From Enterocloster asparagiformis (GTDB lineage: Bacteria > Bacillota > Clostridia > Lachnospirales > Lachnospiraceae), in contig JAGZSY010000011.1 of NCBI GenBank assembly GCA_018380885.1, positions 62,001 to 126,000 of the forward strand: 64,000 nt of DNA, given 5' to 3'. Positions 1 through 7,802 of the stretch are shown in pieces. Within the stretch, counting starts at the first letter, position 1, and the number at the start of each line of letters is the position of its first letter. Made by a program: the position numbers and the translations under genes. The notes beneath the pieces are model-generated. The model worked only from the letters and a program-made list of their open reading frames with translations. It was not told where the DNA came from and did no database searches.

Positions 1-576
1 TATTTTCGCCGCCTGGAGGAGGGGCAGGTCGGAATCCGAATCCCCTGCCGCAAACAGCGGCGGTCCGCCGAAGCGCTCCAGAAGCTCCCTCACCTTGCGC
101 TCCTTGTGAAAACCGCAGTTTTCCAGCGCTTTTCCGGTGAGCCGCCCGTCCAGCACCTCCAGGCGGTGGCCGTAGGCCTCCTCGATGCCGTACTCCGAAA
201 AATACGCTCCGATCATGTCCACCGGCGCTCCGGTGATCACAATGGGCCGTATTCTCCTGGCCTTCATCCAGTCAAACAGCGCCGGGGCAAAGGCCAGCTG
301 GCGGGTGCGGTCGTACCTGTGGTACACGGCCCGCAGCGCCTCATAGTGTTCCAGCCTCGTCCCCCTGATTCCATTCTCGTAGTTTAAACAGCTCTCCCGT
401 GCCAGCACGTCGTGGGTAATCCGTTTGCCGTGGTAATCCTCCACCAGTTGGTCGTGGCGTTTTAACACCTCTCCTGAGAGAATTTCCCCCTGATTCCGCA
501 GAAACTCAATCCACTCAAACAGCGTGTAGCCCTCCCGCAGCGTGCCGTCCCAGTCGAACAGCGCGTAGTTCTCCAT
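1..576 (-). CDS. HAD-family phosphatase (C-terminal end cut off by window edge)
   Basis: The ATG at 576 lies 3 bases after the rbsD stop, with the overlapping AGAGGA as a poor ribosome site, so the two genes are probably translationally coupled. The first residues give the haloacid dehalogenase motif I, DWDGT, with the two catalytic aspartates at residues 8 and 10. A motif II of the form VITGAP lies mid-protein, and motif IV, GDSDSD, lies close to the truncated end. The 192 visible residues resemble the phosphoserine-phosphatase-like HAD-IB branch. As the last gene seen of the ribose operon it probably removes phosphate from a sugar phosphate or related intermediate; the substrate is not evident. 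The C-terminus lies outside the window. Confidence 0.75.
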   Translation of the reverse strand, partial: MENYALFDWDGTLREGYTLFEWIEFLRNQGEILSGEVLKRHDQLVEDYHGKRITHDVLARESCLNYENGIRGTRLEHYEALRAVYHRYDRTRQLAFAPALFDWMKARRIRPIVITGAPVDMIGAYFSEYGIEEAYGHRLEVLDGRLTGKALENCGFHKERKVRELLERFGGPPLFAAGDSDSDLPLLQAAKI

Positions 577-579
577 CCT

Positions 580-978
580 CTAGTAAGCGCAGCCGGCCAC
601 CAGGATCACGCTGGGGTACGGCGTAAACTCCCCGGTGCGGATGATTCCCCGGGCCTCTTTGGTCTGCTCCTTTAACTCCACATGGGGCACATACTCCACG
701 GGAACGCCCTGGGGCAGTGTCTTTAAAATCTCCTCGTGCATGGCCGGGCTGACGGTTTTAAGCTCCTCGGCCAGAATGGCTTTCTCCACCACGATGTACT
801 CCAGCACCTCTTTTAACACAGGAATGTAGCCGGGTTCATTTTCCTTCCAGGCCAGATCAATACGCTCCACTCCAAGCGGCATTGGCAGTCCGGCGTCGCT
901 GACCACGATGGTGTCCTTGTGCCCGGTTTCCGCCAGCAGGCGGGCAATGTTGGGATTTAATATTCCTTTTTTCAGCAT
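580..978 (-). CDS. rbsD: D-ribose pyranase RbsD
   Basis: The 132-residue protein matches RbsD/FucU mutarotases over its whole length. It keeps the LGH/TGH histidine at residue 20, the VSDAGLP segment with Asp28 and the C-terminal GEFTPYPSVILVAG strand with the sugar-binding Tyr. RbsD interconverts pyranose and furanose forms of ribose in the cytoplasm and so feeds ribokinase, which is encoded in the same direction at 5413-6345. Family members usually form ring-shaped oligomers (known of the family). An intrinsic-terminator-like hairpin at 1046-1078 separates it from the solute-binding protein gene, so it may be expressed at a lower level than the transporter. RbsD versus FucU specificity is inferred from the ribokinase context. 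Confidence 0.9.
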   Translation of the reverse strand: MLKKGILNPNIARLLAETGHKDTIVVSDAGLPMPLGVERIDLAWKENEPGYIPVLKEVLEYIVVEKAILAEELKTVSPAMHEEILKTLPQGVPVEYVPHVELKEQTKEARGIIRTGEFTPYPSVILVAGCAY

Positions 979-1045
979 TTCGTCTCCTTTCCCGATCAGG
1001 GGTAAGCCGCAAACCGACGGCGCCGGTTTTCCAGCAGTTTAATAG

Positions 1046-1078
1046 AAAAACAGCGGCAGCCGCTGTACAGCTGCCGCT
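1046..1078 (-). terminator. Hairpin with U-tract between solute-binding protein gene and rbsD
   Basis: On the minus strand a perfect 9-bp stem (AGCGGCAGC/GCTGCCGCT, arms 1052-1060 and 1070-1078) is followed by GTTTTTC. It sits inside an otherwise co-directional operon, so it probably acts as a partial terminator or as a 3'-end stabiliser for the abundant binding-protein mRNA. Confidence 0.7.
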
Positions 1079-1100
1079 TTAAGAATCCCTTCTGCAATAT

Positions 1101-2471
1101 TTACTGGTTCAGCAGAAGCTTTGCGCGGTTGGAAATATCCTTCACCGCAACTTCGCCGGTATAAGACGGATCCAGAAGGATCTGGCTGATGGCGTCGTTC
1201 AAAACGTCATAGTAATACTCGGTGTAGTAGGGATGATAAGGACGCTCTTTTACATAGTTCAGCATATCGCAGGGAACCTGGTAGGCCGGGTTCTTGGCAA
1301 TGATCTCTTTGAAAGCGGTGCTCTCTGCCGCCGCGGGGCTGGTGGGCAGATATCCGGTCAGGGAAGCGAACTTGCCTGCCACCTCCGGCTCGCACAAATA
1401 TTTCACAAAATCCCAGGTAGCTTCGTTCTCCTCGTCGGAGAATCCGTCGAACATCACGATGTTCGCGCCGCCGCTGCCTACGCCCTGCTCGGTATTGGCC
1501 GGAAGCATGGCCACGCCCAGATCAAACTCGGTGCTCTCGGTCAGGTAGTTGATATCGCCGGAGGAGGAGTAGATGATGCCCACGGTGCCGCCGACAAAAT
1601 CGTTTCTGCAGGAATCAAAGCTGGTATAGTCCTCGCCTGCCGGGGTTTTCATCAGGCCGTCGTTCATCATGCCCTTCAGGAAATCGATGGCTTCGATGCC
1701 GGCCTCGTTGTTAAAGCCGATGTCCGTGCCGTCCTCATTTAAAGAGGCGCCGCCGCACTGGAATACCAGGCTCTCCAGGAACATGCCGTCCGCCGGGATG
1801 GAGAATCCCCAGCGCTTTCCTTCGATGGACAGCTTCTGGGCCGCGTCCTTCAGTTCTGCCCATGTGGTGGGCGGAGCTTCGGGGTCAAGTCCCACTTCCT
1901 TGAACATATCCTTGTTGTAGTACATGATATAGGTGGAACGGTTGAAGGGCAGGGATGCCAGCGCGCCGCTCTCATCGTAGGAAAAGCTCATGAGTCCTTC
2001 GTAGAAGGAGTTCAGATCCATGCCGTCCTTCTCCGCAAAGGGCTTTAAATCCAGCACCTTGCCGGTATTGAAGAAGGGTTTGATTCTGGAAACCTCCAGC
2101 TGACACAGGTTGGGCTGGTTGCCCGCCGCCAGAGCCGTCTGGGCCTGCGCCGCTGTCTCGTTGTAATCGCCCTGGTAGGATACGGTCACCCACACCTTGT
2201 CCTGGGAATTGTTGTAGTCGTTTACGATCTTCTCAATATTCTCCAGATGGGAGCCCTTTAAGCCCTCCCAGAAGGAAACCTGGATGCGGTCCTCTCCGCC
2301 CGCGGCCTGGGTGTCCCCCGCCTGCTCGGCCTGGGTGGTCTCGCCGCCTGCCGCCGGTGCCGGTGTGGCTGCCGGAGTCTCCGTCTTTCCGCCGCCGCAG
2401 CCAGCCAGCATACCTGCGCACATGGCCGCTGTCATCATCATAGCCGCTGCTCTTAAATTCCTTTTCTTCAT
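1101..2471 (-). CDS. ABC sugar transporter, extracellular solute-binding lipoprotein (family 1)
   Basis: The 456-residue protein starts with a lipoprotein signal peptide: basic MKKR, a hydrophobic stretch, then lipobox LAGC with the lipidated Cys at 25. A low-complexity Ala/Gly/Thr/Pro/Glu linker follows. The body has the UgpB/MalE-type fold features GLKGSHLENIEKIVNDYN, PFNRSTYIMYYNKDMF and WDFVKYL. It would capture a carbohydrate or glycerophosphodiester outside the membrane and deliver it to the two permeases encoded just upstream. The ribosome site GAGGAGG precedes the ATG. The binding-protein gene lies downstream of the permease genes, the reverse of the usual order and of the second ABC operon in this window. 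The ligand cannot be read from sequence; the flanking ribose enzymes suggest a pentose compound. Confidence 0.88.
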   Translation of the reverse strand: MKKRNLRAAAMMMTAAMCAGMLAGCGGGKTETPAATPAPAAGGETTQAEQAGDTQAAGGEDRIQVSFWEGLKGSHLENIEKIVNDYNNSQDKVWVTVSYQGDYNETAAQAQTALAAGNQPNLCQLEVSRIKPFFNTGKVLDLKPFAEKDGMDLNSFYEGLMSFSYDESGALASLPFNRSTYIMYYNKDMFKEVGLDPEAPPTTWAELKDAAQKLSIEGKRWGFSIPADGMFLESLVFQCGGASLNEDGTDIGFNNEAGIEAIDFLKGMMNDGLMKTPAGEDYTSFDSCRNDFVGGTVGIIYSSSGDINYLTESTEFDLGVAMLPANTEQGVGSGGANIVMFDGFSDEENEATWDFVKYLCEPEVAGKFASLTGYLPTSPAAAESTAFKEIIAKNPAYQVPCDMLNYVKERPYHPYYTEYYYDVLNDAISQILLDPSYTGEVAVKDISNRAKLLLNQ

Positions 2472-2547
2472 TTTGTAATCCTCCTCTTTAAAATTATATA
2501 GATTCTACGTAACTGCTTGTTCAGTACCCTCACAGATACGATTCTAC

Positions 2548-3381
2548 TTATTTAATCCCCGAGTAAACAAACGCCTTGCGGATCTTGCCGCTGGCAAAGC
2601 CGTAGACCACCAGGATCGGAAGCACCATCATCAGGTTGCCCGCCATCACGATGGGCCACTGGCTGGCTCCCTCGGAGCCGGTCAGAAGCGTGACTCCGAT
2701 GGGCAGCGTCCGGTAGGTGTTGTTGCTGGTCATGACCAACGGCCAGAAATAGGAGTTCCAGGAAGAGATGAAACTCAGAAGGCCGATGGAGGATATGGCC
2801 GTGCGGGCCATGGGAATCATAATCCGCACAATGATCTTCCACTCGCTGGCGTCGTCCAGCCTGGCGGCCTCGATGATCTCCTGAGGTATCTGCAGGAAAT
2901 ACTGCCGCAGCAGGAATATGCCGAAGGCATTTCCGATGAAGGGAATGATCATGGGAGCGTAGCTGTTTAACAGCCCCACCTTGTTGAACATCAGGTAGGA
3001 CGGCGCAAAGGTGATCTGCTGTGGAAGCATAAAGCCCAGAAGTACAAAGGCAAAGAACAGGTTTTTGCACCGGAAATTGTACTTGGCAAAGCCGTACGCC
3101 GCCGGCACCACCACCACAAACTGCAGCAGCACCACGCTCAGCGCAATGATCAGCGAGTTCTTGAAGAACAGGCCGAAGGGAATCTTCTGCATCACCGTGC
3201 TGAAGCTCTCAAAGGTGATCTGGTTGGGAATCAGCGTGGGCGGAAAGATCATGGATTCCTTCTGCGTCTTGAACGCCGTGATCACCATCCAGTAAAAGGG
3301 AAATACCATGATCACCACCAGAAGGCATTTCATGACCACGTCTATCACCCGGGTGACGATATTTTTAGCCCCGTTATTCAT
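2548..3381 (-). CDS. ABC sugar transporter permease (MalG/UgpE type)
   Basis: The 277-residue membrane protein has about six predicted transmembrane helices and the cytoplasmic EAA loop EIIEAARLDDASEWK, which docks on the ATPase. The C-terminus FASGKIRKAFVYSGIK is typical of the MalG/UgpE branch of CUT1 importers. It pairs with the permease at 3396-4310 to form the channel for the substrate bound by the lipoprotein at 1101-2471. It lies 14 bases downstream of its partner and so is in the same operon. Confidence 0.9.
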   Translation of the reverse strand: MNNGAKNIVTRVIDVVMKCLLVVIMVFPFYWMVITAFKTQKESMIFPPTLIPNQITFESFSTVMQKIPFGLFFKNSLIIALSVVLLQFVVVVPAAYGFAKYNFRCKNLFFAFVLLGFMLPQQITFAPSYLMFNKVGLLNSYAPMIIPFIGNAFGIFLLRQYFLQIPQEIIEAARLDDASEWKIIVRIMIPMARTAISSIGLLSFISSWNSYFWPLVMTSNNTYRTLPIGVTLLTGSEGASQWPIVMAGNLMMVLPILVVYGFASGKIRKAFVYSGIK

Positions 3382-3395
3382 AACTTAACCTCCCT

Positions 3396-4310
3396 CTATT
3401 GATAATGCACACGTTTCTCCAGCACCTTGAAATACAGGAACGTGAGAACACCAACCAGGATCAGCAGCAGCAGGCTCGCCGCGCTTCCCGTGCCCAGCTT
3501 GCCGAACTTGTAGGTCTGCTCGTAAATATAGTAGACCAGCGTGTTGGTGGAGTTTAAGGGACCTCCGCCGGTGATCAGGTTCACCGCGTCAAATATCTGG
3601 AAGGATGAGATCGTCGCTGTGATGGACACAAAGAACAGCGTGGGCGAAATCATCGGCAGGGTGATTCTGAAAAACGTTTTGTAGGCGGGCGCATCGTCGA
3701 TGGAGGCCGCCTCGTAAATCTCCTGGGGCACGCCCTGAAGGGCCGCCATGATGAGCAGGGTGTAGTACCCGGCCTGCTTCCACACCATGACCAGAACCAG
3801 GGAAAACAGCGCGGTTCTCGGGCTGGTGAAGAAGGGGAACGCCTTGAATCCGATGGCGGTGATGATGGAGTTTAAGAAACCCACTTGGGAGTCGAACAGC
3901 CACAAAAACACCATGGACACGGATACCAGGGAGATAATGTGAGGCGTAAAGATAACCGCCTGCACAAACCCATTGAATTTCTTATGCAGCTTGCCGTTGA
4001 GCCACACAGCTAACAGCGTCGCCACCGCGATGGTCAGTACCACCACGATCACGCTGTAGAACACCGTGTTCATCAGCACCTTGATGAAGCTGGGCGTGGA
4101 GAACAGGTAACGGAAATTGTTCATACCCACGTATTTGCTGTCCGGCGAGATCAGGTTGCCGGAGTGGAAGGCCCAGTACAGGGTGAAGATAATGGGGTAG
4201 ACCGTAAACAGCGAGATCAGGAACACAGCCGGAGCCACCAGGGAAAAGCCCTTGATGTTGGCGAATTTCTGCTGATTGGGGTCGTGGAACTTCTCCTTTG
4301 TCTTAGCCAT
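3396..4310 (-). CDS. ABC sugar transporter permease (MalF/UgpA type)
   Basis: The 304-residue protein has six hydrophobic helices and the EAA loop EIYEAASIDDAPAYK about 90 residues before the C-terminus. The N-terminus is soluble and charged (about 25 residues), and the VNLITGGGPLNSTNTLVYYIYE segment is characteristic of UgpA-like subunits. It partners the MalG-type permease and is encoded 4 bases after the ATPase gene stop, indicating translational coupling. Its role is membrane passage of a sugar or sugar phosphodiester. Confidence 0.9.
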   Translation of the reverse strand: MAKTKEKFHDPNQQKFANIKGFSLVAPAVFLISLFTVYPIIFTLYWAFHSGNLISPDSKYVGMNNFRYLFSTPSFIKVLMNTVFYSVIVVVLTIAVATLLAVWLNGKLHKKFNGFVQAVIFTPHIISLVSVSMVFLWLFDSQVGFLNSIITAIGFKAFPFFTSPRTALFSLVLVMVWKQAGYYTLLIMAALQGVPQEIYEAASIDDAPAYKTFFRITLPMISPTLFFVSITATISSFQIFDAVNLITGGGPLNSTNTLVYYIYEQTYKFGKLGTGSAASLLLLILVGVLTFLYFKVLEKRVHYQ

Positions 4311-4314
4311 CTGA

Positions 4315-5367
4315 TCACCGCCCCTCTCTCACGCCGGCGCTGATTGCCTCCACCTGCCGCGTAACCCCTTCATCGAAGGGCGCCCGGTTGGAATCCGCGT
4401 CGAATATGTAAAGGTTGCTGTATTTCACATAGACCGTCACATCCCGCTCCATCACGTCGTCCTGGGATTTCACGCTGATATCCCCGAAATCGCAGGTCAT
4501 GGAGTAAATACACTCGGCACCCAGATTCTCCTTGGTCACCACATGGACGTTCAGCTTGAAGGAAGGCTCATCCTCAGGACACTCGAACAGCACGCGCTCC
4601 GGCCTGAAGCCCAGCTGGAATCCGCCCTCCAGGGCTCCCTGCAAAATGTTCATGGGCGGCGTGCCGATAAACCTGGCCGTGTAGACGTTCTGCGGGTCCT
4701 GGTACATGACCGTGGGCGCGCTGCGCTGCATGATTATGCCCTTATCCATCAGGATAATGTTGTCGCCCATGGACATGGCCTCAACCTGGTCGTGGGTCAC
4801 GTAGACGAAGGTGGTTTTCAGGCGCTCGTGCATCTGGATCAGCTCCACGCGCATCTGGCTTCTCAGCTTGGCGTCCAGGTTTGACAGCGGCTCGTCCATC
4901 AGAAATACCTTGGGCTTTTTCACCATGGCCCGGGCCAGCGCCACACGCTGTCTCTGGCCGCCGGAAAGCTTGGACGGCTTCCGGTCCAGATAGGGGGTCA
5001 GACCCACGGTCTCGCTGATCTCCTCCACCATTTTCCTGCGCTCTTCCTTGGGAATCTTCTTATTTTCCAGCCCGAATTCAATGTTCTGGCGGACCGTCAT
5101 GGTCGGGTACAAGGCGTAGTTCTGAAAAACCATGGCGATGTCGCGTTTGCCCGGAGGCAGCACGCCGATATCCGTATCGTCGATGAAAATGCGGCCCGAG
5201 GTGGGCGTTTCCAGGCCTGCGATCATGCGCAGCGTGGTGGATTTTCCACATCCGGACGGCCCTACCAGCACGGTGAAGGACCCGTCCTCGATCTCCAGAT
5301 TCAGATCCGGGATGATCACGTCTTTTCCGTAGGTTTTATTAATGTGTTCCAGTCTAATTGATCCCAT
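4315..5367 (-). CDS. ABC sugar transporter ATPase (MsmK/UgpC/MalK type)
   Basis: The 350-residue ATPase has Walker A GPSGCGKST at residues 36-44, signature LSGGQRQRVALARA, Walker B VFLMDEPLSNLD and the H-loop VTHDQ. The roughly 110 C-terminal residues form the TOBE/MOP regulatory domain of CUT1 importers, with LGFRPERV near its start. Unlike many Gram-positive CUT1 operons, which borrow a shared MsmK, this operon has its own ATPase. It would energise the permeases encoded directly downstream. Confidence 0.92.
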   Translation of the reverse strand: MGSIRLEHINKTYGKDVIIPDLNLEIEDGSFTVLVGPSGCGKSTTLRMIAGLETPTSGRIFIDDTDIGVLPPGKRDIAMVFQNYALYPTMTVRQNIEFGLENKKIPKEERRKMVEEISETVGLTPYLDRKPSKLSGGQRQRVALARAMVKKPKVFLMDEPLSNLDAKLRSQMRVELIQMHERLKTTFVYVTHDQVEAMSMGDNIILMDKGIIMQRSAPTVMYQDPQNVYTARFIGTPPMNILQGALEGGFQLGFRPERVLFECPEDEPSFKLNVHVVTKENLGAECIYSMTCDFGDISVKSQDDVMERDVTVYVKYSNLYIFDADSNRAPFDEGVTRQVEAISAGVREGR

Positions 5368-5412
5368 AATTGCCCCTCCGTTTTCTATCGCTGTATATCC
5401 GGTAACCCCCGC

Positions 5413-6345
5413 TTATCTGCGGCTCTCCTCCGAATTTAAAAATGCATCGATTTCCGCTCTCGTCGGCATGGCCGGCGACGTTCCGATCTTACGCACGGCC
5501 AGGTTCCCCACCACGTTGCCGAACTCCACGGCCTCAAACACGTCCCTGCCCTCGCCCAGAGCGGCCAGGAATCCGCCGCAGAACGCGTCGCCGGCTCCGG
5601 TGGTATCCACAGCCTTGGTGGAAGCGTAAACCGCAACTCTGCGGCTCTGTGCGCCGTCGCTGACAAACACTCCGTCCCCGCCCAGGGTGATGACCACATT
5701 CTGCACGCCGCGGTCAAAGAACCATTTGGCCGCCTCCTCGCAGCCCGCTTCCTTTACCGGTATCCCGGTGATCAGCTTGGCTTCCACCTCGTTGGGAATC
5801 ACCGCGTACAGACCGTCAAACAGCGCTTCGGGCAGCTTGGCCGCAGGGGCCGGGTTCAGGATGACCTTGACGCCCTTTTCCCTGGCGAACGCGACCACCC
5901 GTTCCAAGGCCCACTGGTTGATTTCCAGCTGGAGCAGCAGGTAGTCGCAGGCCTCGATCTCAGGGTACAGACGCTCCAGATCCTTCTCATTAAAGTCGTC
6001 GCTGGCGCCCAGGAACACGGAAATCATGTTCTGCCCCGTGCTGTCGTCCACCATGATCAGCGCCGCTCCGGTGGGAACCGTCTCGCTGAAACAGACATTG
6101 GACTTGTCCATTCCGTCCCTGTCCATCCAGTTTAAGGCCACCTGGGCGAATTCATCCCGGCCCAGCTTGATGGCGGCGCTCAAATCCGCTCCCGCCCTGC
6201 TAGCCGCCACCGCCTGGTTAAATCCCTTTCCGCCTGGTCCCATCTTAAAAAAGCTGCTCTTTACCGTTTCTCCTTTTTCCGGAAAATGCGGCGATCTGGC
6301 CATCAGATCCACCACAAAGCTCCCCAATACCATCACTTTGCTCAC
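5413..6345 (-). CDS. rbsK: Ribokinase-family sugar kinase
   Basis: The 310-residue PfkB-family kinase has the N-terminal signature MGPGGKGFNQAVAASRAG, which forms the ribose-binding lid and loop, and the C-terminal signature DTTGAGDAFCGGFLAAL with the catalytic Asp. The NPAPA motif typical of ribokinases is present. It phosphorylates ribose, or possibly 2-deoxyribose, at C5 in the cytoplasm. The presence of rbsD in the same operon argues for ribose; deoC in the divergent operon leaves a deoxyribokinase role open. It lies 20 bases after the LacI gene. Confidence 0.88.
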   Translation of the reverse strand: MSKVMVLGSFVVDLMARSPHFPEKGETVKSSFFKMGPGGKGFNQAVAASRAGADLSAAIKLGRDEFAQVALNWMDRDGMDKSNVCFSETVPTGAALIMVDDSTGQNMISVFLGASDDFNEKDLERLYPEIEACDYLLLQLEINQWALERVVAFAREKGVKVILNPAPAAKLPEALFDGLYAVIPNEVEAKLITGIPVKEAGCEEAAKWFFDRGVQNVVITLGGDGVFVSDGAQSRRVAVYASTKAVDTTGAGDAFCGGFLAALGEGRDVFEAVEFGNVVGNLAVRKIGTSPAMPTRAEIDAFLNSEESRR

Positions 6346-6365
6346 GTCGTCTCTTCCTTTCTCTT

Positions 6366-7364
6366 CTATTCGTATACCTTCAATTTCGGCATCAAATTCA
6401 CTCTGATTCCGGAACGGATCACGCTGCTCTCAGGAAGTTTGGGCTTCTGTAGCAGGATCTCCGCGGCCGTGCGCCCCATCTCAACCGTGGGACGGTCCAC
6501 TACGGCCAGCTTTAAGTCCATCACCTGGTCGATCAGCTCCGGCTTGTCAAAGCCAGCCACCTGGATGTCCTTGCCGATCTTCACCTTGTGCGTGGCCAGG
6601 GCCTTGACGCAGCCCATGGTCATCAGGTTATTGCAACTGAACACCGCCTGCGGAAGCTCCGGCAGCTCCAGCAGCCGCTCGGTCAGCGCGTATCCGCTTT
6701 CCAGGCTGAAGTCACCCTCAAAAATCAGTTTTTCATCCGGCGTAATTCCATATTTTTCCAAAGCATTTTTATATCCCTTGAGCCGCTCTCTGCCCGGCTT
6801 GGAATACCTTGGTCCGCTGATAATGGCAATCCGCGAGTAGCCCTTCTGTATCAGATAGGAGGTGATCTCAAAGGCCCCCTGGGTATTGTTGATAAACACG
6901 CCGTCAAAGGCGGAATTCTTCACGTCCCGGTCTACCAGAACCACGGGCACGTTTAAGTCCGTCAGCGTTTTCTCGATCTCATCCCCGCCCTGTCCGTAGT
7001 CGGAAACCGGCGTGATAATCAGCCCGCACAGCTTCAGGCTCTGCATCAGGGCCAGCGCCCGTTTCTCCTTGTTGAAGTCCTCGCTGGTGTCCATAATGAC
7101 CACTTCCTTGTGCATGCTCTCGGTCACCTCTTTGATTCCCTTGATGACCGCCGCAAAGAAGGGATTGGACAGGTCCGGTACGACCACTCCCACAATATTG
7201 TTGTTCAGCGCAGAGTTCTTTTTCTTCTGAAAATACCCGCCCGCCTCAGCGGCCTGCATAATCTTCCGGTAGGTTTCGTCGTTCACATAGCCGGTCCGGT
7301 TCATCACCCGGGATATGGTTGTGATCGAAAAACCTGTCTTTTCTGAAATTTCCTTTAGCGTCAT
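6366..7364 (-). CDS. LacI-family transcriptional regulator of the pentose locus
   Basis: The 332-residue regulator has the LacI helix-turn-helix in its first 25 residues (LKEISEKTGFSITTISRVMN), a hinge helix, and a periplasmic-binding-protein-like effector domain with VGVVVPDLSNPFFAAVIKG and the closing AAEILLQK segment. It is the first gene of the minus-strand operon and so probably controls itself, the transporter and the kinase, as well as the divergent phosphodiesterase operon, through the repeated AT-rich palindromes between the two. The likely inducer is the imported sugar or its phosphate (inference). Confidence 0.9.
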   Translation of the reverse strand: MTLKEISEKTGFSITTISRVMNRTGYVNDETYRKIMQAAEAGGYFQKKKNSALNNNIVGVVVPDLSNPFFAAVIKGIKEVTESMHKEVVIMDTSEDFNKEKRALALMQSLKLCGLIITPVSDYGQGGDEIEKTLTDLNVPVVLVDRDVKNSAFDGVFINNTQGAFEITSYLIQKGYSRIAIISGPRYSKPGRERLKGYKNALEKYGITPDEKLIFEGDFSLESGYALTERLLELPELPQAVFSCNNLMTMGCVKALATHKVKIGKDIQVAGFDKPELIDQVMDLKLAVVDRPTVEMGRTAAEILLQKPKLPESSVIRSGIRVNLMPKLKVYE

Positions 7365-7412
7365 TTCTGTCTCCCTTTCCCGTTGTTCTCATAAAAGTTG
7401 TTATCTAAGACA

Positions 7413-7441
7413 GGTATAGCAGATCCTTGAAAATTTGTACA
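7413..7441 (-). promoter_or_regulatory. Candidate promoter for the lacI-rbsK-ABC operon
   Basis: On the minus strand, -35 TGTACA (7436-7441), a 17-base spacer and -10 TATACC (7413-7418). A TGAAAATTT operator-like element lies within the spacer, which would allow repression by blocking RNA polymerase. The match to consensus is moderate. Confidence 0.45.
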
Positions 7442-7740
7442 GTTGTTTTTATGAAAATTTTCAGGTCTTTTATCGGGTTTTTTCTGTTCGCATTTTCATT
7501 ATATTTTTTTATGTGAAAAATTTCAATGCGCAAAGTGCCCCATCTTTTCACACCTTTATTGTGATCTATGCACAAGAAAATTTTCATATTCTTCGTAAAT
7601 TTGTTCAAAGTTTATTCAAGATGCAGATTATCCTCTTGAACTACCTGGCTGTTTGTGCTATACTCCGCATTAAGGAATGTGCAGAAATTTTTCATAGGGA
7701 TTTTTCTGAATTTTCTCAATTATATGAAAAATATATGAAA
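7428..7740. promoter_or_regulatory. Cluster of TGAAAATTTTCA-like palindromes (candidate LacI-family operators)
   Basis: This 438-base divergent intergenic region (7365-7802) contains no supported gene. It holds a perfect 12-bp palindrome TGAAAATTTTCA at 7452-7463, near copies at 7428-7439 (TGAAAATTTGTA), 7514-7525 (TGAAAAATTTCA), 7576-7585 (GAAAATTTTC) and looser copies at 7684-7693 and around 7704-7740. They bracket both divergent promoters. Assignment to the adjacent LacI regulator is inference; AT-richness alone could create some of the copies. Confidence 0.5.
7636..7664 (+). promoter_or_regulatory. Sigma-A promoter for the phosphodiesterase-mutarotase-deoC operon
   Basis: -35 TTGAAC (7636-7641), 17-base spacer, -10 TATACT (7659-7664). 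Transcription would begin near 7671, leaving a leader of about 130 bases that carries further operator-like palindromes. Confidence 0.7.
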
Positions 7741-7802
7741 ATCTGTATGTAAATTTTTCGCACAGAAACCAGAAATTTATTCTTATAGAAAGGCGATGAA
7801 TT

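Noticed and set aside
7405..7608. 67-codon minus-strand open frame in the divergent control region
   Set aside because: AT-rich, overlaps the operator cluster and promoter, has no ribosome site and low-complexity Lys/Asn/Ile composition.
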